Assembly: GCF_004016505.1 (NCBI RefSeq)
Contig: NZ_SACR01000001.1
Span: 372,001 to 436,000, forward strand
Length of the DNA: 64,000 nt
DNA from: Rubrivivax rivuli
Lineage (GTDB): Bacteria > Pseudomonadota > Gammaproteobacteria > Burkholderiales > Burkholderiaceae_C
Direction: 5' to 3'
Below the pieces are notes generated by a model. It had not been told where the DNA came from. It did not search any database and saw only the letters and a program-made list of their open reading frames with translations. Each line of letters opens with the position of its first letter. Within the stretch, counting starts at the first letter, position 1. The position numbers and the translations under genes were made by a program. This document shows, piece by piece, positions 44,646 through 52,868 of the stretch.

Positions 44646-46358
44646 TCAGAAGGTTTCCCAGTCGCCGTCGTCGCCACCGGCCAACGCCGGGGCGGGTGCC
44701 GGCGAAGGTGCCGGGGCCTTGGCGGGCGCCGGCGCCGGCGTCTTCAGGGCAGCGGGGGCCGGTGCCGGCGCGAGGCTGGCGCGCGGCGCCGTTGCGGCCT
44801 TTGTCGGCACGGGGCTGACGCTCGCCTGCACGCTCAGGGCCGGCGCAGCGGCCTTGACGGGCAGCGCTGGCGGCAGCACCGCCGCAGTGCGCGCCGGTTC
44901 GGCACTGACGTCCACCCGGTAGCGGCGCACCAGCTGGTGCAGCTTCACGGCCTGCTCCTTCAGGCTCTCGGCCGCTGCCGCGCCTTCTTCCACCAGGGCC
45001 GCGTTGCTCTGCGACATCTGGTCGAGCTGCTCCATGCTCTGCGCCACGCCGTTGAGGTGCTGGCTCTGCTCGGCCGTGCTGGCGCTGATCTCGCCGATGA
45101 TGTCGGAGACGCGGTTGACCTGGGCCACCAGCTCGCCCATGGTGCTGCCTGCATCGGAGACCAGCCGGGTGCCGGCGTCCACGCGCTCGACACTGGCGCC
45201 GATGAGCGACTTGATCTCGCGCGCCGCCTCGGCCGAGCGGCTGGCCAGGCTGCGCACCTCGCCGGCCACCACGGCGAAGCCGCGGCCCTGCTCGCCGGCC
45301 CGCGCGGCTTCCACCGCCGCGTTCAGCGCCAGGATGTTGGTCTGGAAGGCGATGCCGTCGATGACGCCGATGATGTCGGCGATCTTGCGCGAGCTGCTGT
45401 TGATCTGCTCCATGGTGCTGACCACCTGGCCCACCACCTCGCCACCGCGCAGGGCCACGGCCGAGGCGCTTTGCGCCAGCTGGTTGGCGGTGGCGGCGCT
45501 CTGCGCGCTGTGCCGCACGGCCACGCCCAGCTCGGACAGCGCCGAATGCGTCTGCTGCACGTGGGCCGCGGTGGTCTCGGTGCGCTGGCTGAGATCGAGG
45601 TTGCCGCCGGCGATCTCGGCCGCCGCGGTCTGCACGCTGTCGGCGCCCTGGTGGGCCTGCCGCACCATGTCGGCCAGGCCGTCGCGCATGTCGGCCAGCG
45701 CCTGCTGCAGCTGGCCCAGCTCGTCACCGCGGTTCACCTCGATGGGCGTGCCCAGGTTGCCGGCGCCGATGGCGGTGGCGCGGTCGGCCAGGCGCAGCAG
45801 CGGGTGGATGATGGTGCGGATGAGGTGCCAGGTGCCGCCGGCCATGGCCAGTGACAGCACCACCATGATGGCGATGGTGAGGTAGTTGTTGTTCAGGCGC
45901 AGCTGCCCCATGTGCTCGCGCAGCGCGGCACTGCGCTGCTGCTCGAGCTTCAGCGCCGCCGCCGCGGCTTCGCGCACCGCGGCCAGGCTGCTGCTGCTGG
46001 GCTGGCTCACGTGCGCGGCCACCAGGGGCGCCAGGCGCTCCAGGGCGCGGCGCTCTTCGTCGTCCTGCATCAAGGGCCGCAGCTGCTCGGTCAGCGCGTT
46101 CAGGCGCTGGGCAGCGTCCTGCTTGCCGGCAGCCTCGCCCGAGGCTGCCAGTGCCGCATGCAGGGCGGCCAGGTCCTGCGCGCCCGTCAGCAGCGTCAGC
46201 TTCGTCTCCTGCTTCACCATCAGCTCGCCGCTGCTGGCGATCTGCGAAAGGCTGCGGGCCAGCGAGGAAGCGGCGGCCACGGCAATGGTGGCCACCAGCA
46301 CGACCACGGGTATCCACATCTGGGTCACGAGCGTGAGGCCGCGGCGCTGAAAGCTCAT
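44646..46358 (-). CDS. Methyl-accepting chemotaxis protein with CheR-tethering end
   Basis: 570 residues from the ATG at 46358. Membrane helices at about 11-33 and 157-180 enclose a four-helix-bundle-like sensor (about 35-155) with no named fold. HAMP and the signalling domain follow, with [35 protein letters not shown] at the hairpin tip. After a Pro/Ala linker the protein ends in DWETF, close to the NWETF pentapeptide that binds CheR and CheB in E. coli. A sigma-28-like promoter lies upstream. Confidence 0.94.
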   Translation of the reverse strand: MSFQRRGLTLVTQMWIPVVVLVATIAVAAASSLARSLSQIASSGELMVKQETKLTLLTGAQDLAALHAALAASGEAAGKQDAAQRLNALTEQLRPLMQDDEERRALERLAPLVAAHVSQPSSSSLAAVREAAAAALKLEQQRSAALREHMGQLRLNNNYLTIAIMVVLSLAMAGGTWHLIRTIIHPLLRLADRATAIGAGNLGTPIEVNRGDELGQLQQALADMRDGLADMVRQAHQGADSVQTAAAEIAGGNLDLSQRTETTAAHVQQTHSALSELGVAVRHSAQSAATANQLAQSASAVALRGGEVVGQVVSTMEQINSSSRKIADIIGVIDGIAFQTNILALNAAVEAARAGEQGRGFAVVAGEVRSLASRSAEAAREIKSLIGASVERVDAGTRLVSDAGSTMGELVAQVNRVSDIIGEISASTAEQSQHLNGVAQSMEQLDQMSQSNAALVEEGAAAAESLKEQAVKLHQLVRRYRVDVSAEPARTAAVLPPALPVKAAAPALSVQASVSPVPTKAATAPRASLAPAPAPAALKTPAPAPAKAPAPSPAPAPALAGGDDGDWETF

Positions 46359-46453
46359 GGGAAGTCTCCAAACATCAGGCAAAGAGGCCCGCTGCCGCGA
46401 TGGCAGAACGAGGCCCAGGCTTGCGCGCCGGCGAACCCGGGCGCTGCAGGCCA

Positions 46454-46480
46454 TATCGGCTGCAGGCCACCGCGGCTTGA
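46454..46480 (-). promoter_or_regulatory. Sigma-28 (FliA) promoter candidate for the chemoreceptor
   Basis: On the minus strand TCAAG (46480-46476) and GCCGATA (46460-46454) are separated by 15 bases; the flagellar consensus I know is TCAAG-N14-GCCGATA. The -10 end is about 95 bases before the start codon. The one-base-longer spacer lowers confidence. Confidence 0.5.
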
Positions 46481-46950
46481 GGGCGGCGCCGGGCTCAAGC
46501 CCGGCGGCGGCGAGGTCGATGAGACCCGGGGGCGGTCTGTCTTCCAACCACCAAGCCAGCGAAGCTGAAAGCCACAAGGTCAATGAACACGGCGCGCACG
46601 GAGCAGGCTGCGATGACCCGCCGCGGGGATCGTGCGTTCCCAGCCACCAGCCCCAGGTCAGACTCTCAACGGCATGAGGTCCAGGCTCGCCAGGCGCCGG
46701 CAGTGGAGCCATCGCCCGCCACACCGGCTACACCCACGCACACGGCCCCGCATGGCTACAGCCTGCAACTGGAAAGCCTCGGTTGCTGCGGCCTGCCGCG
46801 CCAACGACTGTCAACCCGCTTTACACGATCACCGCTTGGGCCGGTGCCGGTCTCGACCAAACGTCGCAACTCAATGATCCACAAAACATTTTCGGCTCTG
46901 GCCCGAGGATTGCGTTGTTGCGGCTGCCTCAAATCTCCAGGAAAAAAGCT
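46481..46950. other. Intergenic region before the PEP-CTERM gene
   Basis: These 470 bases lie between the chemoreceptor promoter and the PEP-CTERM gene. Their second half is less GC-rich than the surroundings (for example around 46860-46930). Frames across it do not look like proteins. A promoter for the downstream gene must lie here, but I cannot pick -35 and -10 boxes with confidence. Confidence 0.4.
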
Positions 46951-47766
46951 ATGAAGAAGCTCGCAATCGCCGCTGTGCTCGGACTTTCGGCCGTGGTTTC
47001 CCACGCCGGCGTCGTCATTCTCGGTGCGCCCGGCTCCCCTGCCTGGAACCTCGACGTGAAGGCCAAGATAGAAGCCACCGGGCTGATTTCTGGCGGCGTC
47101 GACATCATCAATGTCAGCACCTCCACACCGACCCTGGCTACCCTGCTGGCCTACGACGCAGTGCTCGTGTACAGCGATACGGGCTACCAAAACGCGAACC
47201 TGCTCGGCAACGTGTTGGCTGATTACGTCGATGCCGGCCGAGGCGTGGTAGAGATGACTTTTTCTCACTACCAAAGCGGCGGGCTGGCACTCGGTGGGCG
47301 TTTCGTGAGTCAGAACTATGACGTGTTCACGGGCGGCGCCTCCCAGGGCAATTGCGGCGCCCTTGGCGTGCGTGATGTGCCAGGGAGCGCCCTGTTCGTT
47401 GGGGTCACCAGCTTCAATGGTGGCAGCTCCGCCTACTGCAACACCGGTATCTCCGCGAAGAGCGGCGCACAGGTGCTGGGCCGCTGGACCAACGGCGAAG
47501 AATTCGCAGCGGTGCGCAATGACCGTGCCGCTCCGGTGGTTGGCTTGAACTTCTACGCGCCTTCGAGCACGGTTCGCAACGACTTCTGGAGCGCCAACAC
47601 CGACGGGGGGCGCATCATGGCCAACGCCCTGAACATGGCAGCGGCAGGTGCGCAACAGAGCGTGCCGGAACCCGGCTCGCTGTCACTGGTGGCGCTGGCT
47701 GGCGTATGCGCACTGGCGCTGCGGCGTCGCGCTCGGCGGTCGCCTACGGCAGCGCTTGGCGCCTGA
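46951..47766 (+). CDS. PEP-CTERM anchored exported protein
   Basis: 271 residues from the ATG at 46951 with AGGA upstream. The signal peptide MKKLAIAAVLGLSAVVSHAG is clear. The mature part is unfamiliar, with an ILGAPGSPAWN start and possible Rossmann-like alternation (DAVLVYSD, VLADYVDAGRGVVEMTF). The C-terminus is the sorting signal VPEPGSLSLVALAGVCALALRRRARR, recognised by exosortase and linked to exopolysaccharide. The codon choice is less GC-rich than in its neighbours, which suggests later acquisition. Confidence 0.88.
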   Translation: MKKLAIAAVLGLSAVVSHAGVVILGAPGSPAWNLDVKAKIEATGLISGGVDIINVSTSTPTLATLLAYDAVLVYSDTGYQNANLLGNVLADYVDAGRGVVEMTFSHYQSGGLALGGRFVSQNYDVFTGGASQGNCGALGVRDVPGSALFVGVTSFNGGSSAYCNTGISAKSGAQVLGRWTNGEEFAAVRNDRAAPVVGLNFYAPSSTVRNDFWSANTDGGRIMANALNMAAAGAQQSVPEPGSLSLVALAGVCALALRRRARRSPTAALGA

Positions 47767-47771
47767 GTCGC

Positions 47772-47820
47772 CAATGGCCACGAAAGCCGGCGCGTCGCCG
47801 AGGGCCGCTATAGGCCATTG
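47772..47820. terminator. Inverted repeat between convergent genes
   Basis: CAATGGCC (47772-47779) and GGCCATTG (47813-47820) pair perfectly across 33 bases. It lies between the PEP-CTERM and HMG-CoA-lyase-family stops and may end both transcripts. The loop is long and there is no T run. Confidence 0.4.
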
Positions 47821-47828
47821 ACTGCGCG

Positions 47829-48803
47829 CTACATCGCCAGCTCGCGCGCCAGCGCGCGCTCGCGGGTCTGCTCGAAATCGGCCGGCAGCGGGTGGCGCCG
47901 CCAGCGCGGGCCGGCGCGGCCCACGGCGCTGGGCAGGCCGTGGCCGAGCAGCTCGCCCAAGGTCTGCGCGGCGGGGGCCAGGGCCTCGGCGTCCATGCCG
48001 CAGTCCAGGCCCAGGCACTGCAGCAGGTGCACCAGGTCTTCGGTGGCCACGTTGCCGCTGGCGCCGGGTGCGTAGGGGCAGCCGCCGATGCCGCCCAGGC
48101 TGGCATCGAAACGCGTGATGCCGGCCTGCAGCGCGGCGAAGACGTTGGCGCCGCCGAGACCGCGCGTGTCGTGGAAGTGCGCCGTCAGCGCCAGCGTGGG
48201 ATGGGCCTGCGCGGTGGCACTGCACAGTGCCAGCACCTGGCCCGGGTCGGCCATGCCGGTGGTGTCGCACAGCGTCACGCCCTGCACGCCGAGGTCGGCG
48301 AACCGCGCCACCCAATCGGCCACCGTGGCCGCCGGCACCGCGCCTTCCATCGGGCAGCCGAAGGCGCAGGACAAGGACACGTTCACCGCCACGCCGGCCT
48401 GCTGCGCCAGGCGCGTGGTCTCGGCCAGCGTGCGGAAACTCTGCGCCTGCGTCATGCGCAGGTTGGCGAGATTGTGCGTGGCGCTGGCCGACATCACGAG
48501 GTTGAACTCGTCCACACGGCCGTCGATGGCGCGCTCGCCGCCGCGCACGTTGGGCACCAGGGCCGTGTAGACGACACCCGGCGCGCGCGTGATGAGGCGC
48601 ATCACCGCCTCGGCGTCGCGCAGCGCCGGGATGGCGGCGGGCGAGACGAAGCTGGTGACCTCGATCTTCGCGTAGCCCAGCGCCGAGAGCTGGTCGATCC
48701 AGGCCACCTTGGCCTCGGTGGGCACGAAGACGCTCTCCATCTGCAGCCCGTCGCGTGGCGCGACCTCGTGCACGTGCAGGCGGGTGGCGGGCAGGGCGGG
48801 CAT
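47829..48803 (-). CDS. HMG-CoA lyase-family enzyme
   Basis: 324 residues. It is a TIM-barrel lyase with EVAPRDGLQ near the start, the metal-site HFHDTRG, and the HMG-CoA-lyase signature GGIGGCPYAPGASGNVATED carrying the active-site-loop cysteine. Such enzymes cleave 3-hydroxy-3-methylglutaryl-CoA to acetyl-CoA and acetoacetate, or related CoA esters. It is the last of four genes with a CoA transferase 10 bases upstream, which fits activation followed by cleavage of an organic acid. Confidence 0.92.
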   Translation of the reverse strand: MPALPATRLHVHEVAPRDGLQMESVFVPTEAKVAWIDQLSALGYAKIEVTSFVSPAAIPALRDAEAVMRLITRAPGVVYTALVPNVRGGERAIDGRVDEFNLVMSASATHNLANLRMTQAQSFRTLAETTRLAQQAGVAVNVSLSCAFGCPMEGAVPAATVADWVARFADLGVQGVTLCDTTGMADPGQVLALCSATAQAHPTLALTAHFHDTRGLGGANVFAALQAGITRFDASLGGIGGCPYAPGASGNVATEDLVHLLQCLGLDCGMDAEALAPAAQTLGELLGHGLPSAVGRAGPRWRRHPLPADFEQTRERALARELAM

Positions 48804-48813
48804 GGCGGGACCT

Positions 48814-50010
48814 TCAGCTTTCGTCGTTGGCCGCGGCGCGCGCCGGCCAGCCGCGGCCGGCGGCCACGGCCCCGAGCACGGCCTCGGTGTGCTGGCCCAG
48901 TCGCGGGGCCGGGCTGTGCAGGCGGCCGGGCGTGGCCGCGAGCTTGGGCACGATGCCGGGCACCAGCAGCGGCCGGCCCTCGGCGTCGGCGGTGGGCACG
49001 AGCATCTCGCGCGCGCGATACTGCGGGTCGGCCACGATGTCGGCCACGGTGTAGATGCGGCCCACGGGCACGCCCGCGGCCTCCAGCGTGGTGATGACCT
49101 CGTCGATGGGCCGCTGCTGCGTCCAGGCCTGGATGGCGGCGTCGATCTCGGCCACGCGCGCCACGCGGCCGTCGTTGCGCGCCAGGCCCGGGTCCTGGCC
49201 CAGGTCGTCGCGGCCGATGGCGTTCATCAGGCGGCGGAAGATGCTGTCGCCGTTGCCGGCCACCAGCACATAGGCGTCACCCGCGCAGCGGTAGGCGTTG
49301 CTGGGTGCGATGCCCGGCAGCGCACTGCCGGCGGCGCCGCGCACCGCGCCGAAGGCGTCGTACTCGGGCAGCAGGCTCTCCATCACGTTGAAGACGCTCT
49401 CGTACAGCGCCACGTCGATCATCTGGCCCTCGCCACCGTTCACCTCGCGGTGGCGCAGCGCTGTCAGCACGCCGATCACGCCGTGCAGCGCCGCCAGCGT
49501 GTCGCCGATGCTCACACCCACGCGCACCGGCACGCGGCCGGGTTCTGCCGTGAGGTGGCGCAGGCCGCCCATGGCCTCGCCCAGCACGCCGAAGCCGGGC
49601 TTGCCGCGGTAAGGGCCGGTCTGGCCGAAGCCGCTGATGCGCAGCATGATGAGCTTCGGGTTCAGCGCGTGCAGCGCCTCCCAGCCCAGGCCCCAGCCTT
49701 CCAGCGTGCCGGGCTTGAAGTTCTCGATCAGCACGTCGGCCTGCTCGGCCAGCGCGCGCACGGCCTGCTGGCCTTCGGGCGTCTTGAGGTCCAGCGCCAC
49801 GCTGCGCTTGTTGCGGCTCTGCACCTCCCACCAGACGCTGGTGCCTTCGCGCAGCAGCCGCCACTTGCGCAGCGGGTCGCCGCCTTCGGCAGGTTCGATC
49901 TTGATGACGTCGGCACCGAAATCGGCCAGCGTCTTGCCGGCGAAGGGCCCGGCGATCAGCTGGCCCAGCTCCAGCACCTTCAGGCCCTGCAGCGCGTCGC
50001 GGTTCACCAT
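48814..50010 (-). CDS. Family III (CaiB/BaiF) CoA transferase
   Basis: 398 residues from the ATG at 50010. The family start LKVLELGQLIAGPFAGKTLADFGADVIKIE, RNKRSVALDLK and ADVLIENFKPGTLEGWG are clear. At the place where many members have the catalytic Asp (PGFD), this one has PGFGVLGEAMGGL. A subgroup with this text seems to exist, so it may use another residue or a different register. It should move CoA to a carboxylic acid ahead of the lyase gene. It begins 14 bases after the racemase-fold gene. Confidence 0.9.
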   Translation of the reverse strand: MVNRDALQGLKVLELGQLIAGPFAGKTLADFGADVIKIEPAEGGDPLRKWRLLREGTSVWWEVQSRNKRSVALDLKTPEGQQAVRALAEQADVLIENFKPGTLEGWGLGWEALHALNPKLIMLRISGFGQTGPYRGKPGFGVLGEAMGGLRHLTAEPGRVPVRVGVSIGDTLAALHGVIGVLTALRHREVNGGEGQMIDVALYESVFNVMESLLPEYDAFGAVRGAAGSALPGIAPSNAYRCAGDAYVLVAGNGDSIFRRLMNAIGRDDLGQDPGLARNDGRVARVAEIDAAIQAWTQQRPIDEVITTLEAAGVPVGRIYTVADIVADPQYRAREMLVPTADAEGRPLLVPGIVPKLAATPGRLHSPAPRLGQHTEAVLGAVAAGRGWPARAAANDES

Positions 50011-50024
50011 GGCGGCCCCGGCCT

Positions 50025-50780
50025 TCAGTAGGCGCCCGACAGCAAGGTGCCGGCGTTCGGCGACACCGCCGGCAGGTTCAGCGCCTTGAGCATGCGCCAG
50101 GTGGTGCACACCGCCGAGCTCACCACGGGCAGGCCGATGCGGTCTTGCACCGGCTGCACGCTGGCGAGAGAGGGCATCTGCACGCAGGCGCTGATGACCA
50201 CCGCGTCGCAGTTGGCGGTGTTCAGCCGCTTGCTGAGCTCGATGGGCGCGCGCGGGTCCTGCGCGCCCACTTCCAGGTTGTCGCTGATCTCCAGGCTCAG
50301 TGCGTCCAGCACCTCGATGCCCTGGTGCTCGATGTAGTCGACCACCAGCGCGGTGAGCGGCTTCATGTAGGGCGTGAGCACGGCGATCTTCTTCGCGCCC
50401 AGGGCCTGCAGGCCTTCGATCAGCGCGCCGGCGCTCGTCACCACCGGCGCCGGGCCCTCGTTCTGCAGCGTCAGCGCGCGCAGGCGCTGCTCGCTCACGC
50501 AGTGGTAACCGCGGCCCATGGCCATGATGGCCACCAGGCAGGCGTAGCCCAGCACGTCCACGCGCGCATCGCTGAGTTCGAGCGCGCAGCGGTCGCTGTC
50601 GGCGTCCATCTTCGCGAGCTCGTCCTTCGTCACGTGCTTCATGCGCATGCGCGCCGAGTGGAAGCTGAAGCGCTCTGGCGCCACGGCTTCGCGGGCACGC
50701 AGCATGGCCGGGATCTCGGTCTCCATCGTGGTGTTGGAGCTCGGCACGATCTGGCCGATGCGGTAGTGGGTGCGCGGCAT
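50025..50780 (-). CDS. Asp/Glu-racemase-fold protein (maleate-isomerase-like)
   Basis: 251 residues from the ATG at 50780. The start YRIGQIVPSSNTTMETEIPAML is typical of the maleate cis-trans isomerase/arylmalonate decarboxylase group. The two active-site cysteines are in YACLVAIMA and ISACVQMPS. Family members isomerise or decarboxylate dicarboxylates. It lies between the Bug gene (8 bases) and the CoA transferase gene, so it probably prepares a dicarboxylate for CoA activation. Confidence 0.9.
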   Translation of the reverse strand: MPRTHYRIGQIVPSSNTTMETEIPAMLRAREAVAPERFSFHSARMRMKHVTKDELAKMDADSDRCALELSDARVDVLGYACLVAIMAMGRGYHCVSEQRLRALTLQNEGPAPVVTSAGALIEGLQALGAKKIAVLTPYMKPLTALVVDYIEHQGIEVLDALSLEISDNLEVGAQDPRAPIELSKRLNTANCDAVVISACVQMPSLASVQPVQDRIGLPVVSSAVCTTWRMLKALNLPAVSPNAGTLLSGAY

Positions 50781-50788
50781 CGCGGGGC

Positions 50789-51769
50789 TCAGTCGGCTTT
50801 GATGTTCTTGGCCTTGATGACGCCGGCCCAGTAGTCGGTTTCCTTGGTCACCAGGTTGGCCAGGCCCGCCGGGTCCATGTAGCGGATCTCGATGCCGGTC
50901 TTGTCGGCCACGGCCTTGGCCTCGGGCGTGGCCAGCGCCGCCTTGACCTTCTCGGTGAGCTGCTGGATGACGGCCGGCGGCGTGCCGGCCGGCGCGAACA
51001 GGCCCACCCAGGCCTCGACCTCGAAGCCCGGCAGCCCGGCCTCGGCCGTGGTGGGCACGTTGGGCAGGCCGGGGTGGCGGCTCTTGCCGGTGACGGCAAA
51101 GGCCTTGAGCTTGCCGGCCTGCACGTGCTGCATGACGGACGGCGGCGTGGTCATGAACACCTGCACCTGGCCGCCCAGCACGTCGGCGATGGCCGCACCG
51201 CTGCCCTTGTAGGGCACGTGGGTCATGTCGGCCCCAGTGTTCACCAGCAGGAGCTCGGTGCCCACGTGCGAGAGCGAACCGATGCCCTGCGAGGCGTAGT
51301 TGAGCTTGTTGGGGTTGGCCTTGGCGTAGGCCACGAACTCCTTCAGCGTGTTGGCCGGCACGCTGGGGTGGGCGGCGATCACGTTGGTGGCGGCGGTGAG
51401 CAGCGCCACGGGCACGAAGTCCTTCTGCGCCCAAGGCATCTTGCTGAACATCGACGGGTTGCCCACGTGGTACGCCGAGTAGCTGATCAGCAGCGTGTAG
51501 CCGTCGGCCGGGGCCTTGGCCACCTGGCCGTAGGCGATGTTGCCGCTGGCACCACCCTTGTTCTCGATGACGACGGCCTGGCCCAGCAGCTTGGCCAGCG
51601 GGTCGCCGAGCAGGCGCGCCGATGTGTCCACCACGCCGCCCGGCGGGTTGGGCACGATGAAGGTGATGGGCTTGGCCGGGTAGGCCTGCGCGAAGGCGGC
51701 GCCGGTGAAAGGCGCCGTCAGGGCCAGGGTGGTGGCAGCGGCAAGCAGGGCACGGCGGGGAAGGCGCAT
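50789..51769 (-). CDS. Bug-family substrate-binding protein
   Basis: 326 residues from the ATG at 51769, with a signal peptide ending AFAQAYP. The family text is intact: ITFIVPNPPGGVVDTSARLL, IENKGGASGNIAYGQVAKAPADGYT, THVPYKGSGAAIADVLGGQV and PNVPTTAEAGLPGFE. It leads the four-gene catabolic operon and should bind its carboxylate substrate in the periplasm. It is divergent from the LysR gene, with the operator candidate between. Confidence 0.93.
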   Translation of the reverse strand: MRLPRRALLAAATTLALTAPFTGAAFAQAYPAKPITFIVPNPPGGVVDTSARLLGDPLAKLLGQAVVIENKGGASGNIAYGQVAKAPADGYTLLISYSAYHVGNPSMFSKMPWAQKDFVPVALLTAATNVIAAHPSVPANTLKEFVAYAKANPNKLNYASQGIGSLSHVGTELLLVNTGADMTHVPYKGSGAAIADVLGGQVQVFMTTPPSVMQHVQAGKLKAFAVTGKSRHPGLPNVPTTAEAGLPGFEVEAWVGLFAPAGTPPAVIQQLTEKVKAALATPEAKAVADKTGIEIRYMDPAGLANLVTKETDYWAGVIKAKNIKAD

Positions 51770-51876
51770 CGGGAAGTCTCCGGTCTTGTGGTCTGGCGGC
51801 AGGGCGGGGGCGTGGCGCCATGTGAAAGGCGCGCCGCGCATGGTGGCCGCCGCGCCACTGGCTTGGGTACACATCT

Positions 51877-51904
51877 GGTTGACACATCCTCAACCGCTGG
51901 TTGA
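51877..51904. promoter_or_regulatory. LysR-type operator candidate with three half-sites
   Basis: GGTTGA (51877-51882), TCAACC (51890-51895) and GGTTGA (51899-51904) form two overlapping inverted repeats, one with a 7-base and one with a 3-base spacer. The inner CTCAACC-GCT-GGTTGAG is perfect over 7 bases. It lies 24 bases before the LysR start and about 108 before the Bug start, where an autoregulatory LysR site is expected. Confidence 0.6.
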
Positions 51905-51928
51905 GCATCAAAGGCTGCACCTCGCGCC

Positions 51929-52831
51929 ATGGCCATCAACCTCAACCGCTTCGACCTCACCACGCTGCGCCTCTTCGTGGCCGCCGTGGACACCGGCAGC
52001 CTCACCGCCGGCGCCGAGCGGCTGGATGTCTCCTTGGCCGCGGCCAGCAAGCGCATCGCCGAGCTGGAGGCCCACGTCGGCACGCCGCTGCTGGAACGCA
52101 GCAAGCGCGGCGTGGTGCCCACCGACGCCGGGCAGACGCTGCTGCCCCATGCGGTGGAGATGGTGGCCCGGCTCGAACAGCTGGCGCTGGCCATGGGCGA
52201 CGTGCGGCGCGGCACCGGCGGCCACCTGCGGCTGTGGGCCAACACCTCGGCCTTCGGCGGCTTCCTGCCGGCGCTGCTGGCGCGGTTCGCGCAGGCCCAC
52301 CCGCAGGTGGTGCTGGACCTGGAAGACGCCATCAGCGAAGACGCCGTGCGCGCCGTGGCGCGTGGCGCGGCCGAGCTGGCCGTCATCGGCGAAAACACCG
52401 CGGCCGAGGGCCTGCAGACCCTGGTGTGCCACACCGACGAGCTGGTGCTGATGCTGCCGGCCAGCCACGCGCTGGCCACCGCCGCGCCGGTGCCGCTGCA
52501 CACGCTGCTGGCACACGACCTCGTGGCCTTCGGCCGCACCACCTCGCTGACGCGGCAGCTGGCCGCGGCGGCCGAAGGCGCGCACCGACCGCTGCGCATC
52601 CGCGCGCAGGTGCGCAGCTTCGACGCCATGGCGCGCATGGTCAGCGCCGGCCTCGGGCTGGCGGTGCTGCCGCGCGAAGGCGCCGCGCCCTATGTGCGCG
52701 CGCTGGGGCTGGCGCTGGTGGCCATCAGCGGCATGCGCACCGAGCGCCACCTGCTGCTGGCGCTGCGCGAACGCAGCACCCTCTCACCCGCCGCGCAGGC
52801 CTTCGTGCGCTTGGCGGTGCCCGAGGCCTGA
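51929..52831 (+). CDS. LysR-family transcriptional regulator
   Basis: 300 residues. The N-terminal helix-turn-helix (about 8-66) has LRLFVAAVDTGSLTAGAERLDVSLAAASKRIAELE and GTPLLERSKRGVVPTDAGQ. The effector domain follows (about 95-295). It is divergent from the Bug/racemase/CoA transferase/lyase operon and probably controls it in response to the substrate. The hydrolase gene downstream begins 37 bases after its stop and may be co-transcribed. Confidence 0.94.
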   Translation: MAINLNRFDLTTLRLFVAAVDTGSLTAGAERLDVSLAAASKRIAELEAHVGTPLLERSKRGVVPTDAGQTLLPHAVEMVARLEQLALAMGDVRRGTGGHLRLWANTSAFGGFLPALLARFAQAHPQVVLDLEDAISEDAVRAVARGAAELAVIGENTAAEGLQTLVCHTDELVLMLPASHALATAAPVPLHTLLAHDLVAFGRTTSLTRQLAAAAEGAHRPLRIRAQVRSFDAMARMVSAGLGLAVLPREGAAPYVRALGLALVAISGMRTERHLLLALRERSTLSPAAQAFVRLAVPEA

Positions 52832-52868
52832 CGCGGCCTGTCTCTCCATCTTCAGCCTCTTTGCGCCC

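Noticed and set aside
46583..46954. A 123-codon frame before the PEP-CTERM gene
   Set aside because: No family resemblance, no good ribosome site, and it overlaps the next gene's start and ribosome site.
46756..47655. A 299-codon minus-strand frame opposite the PEP-CTERM gene
   Set aside because: The plus strand has a signal peptide and sorting signal; this frame has neither.
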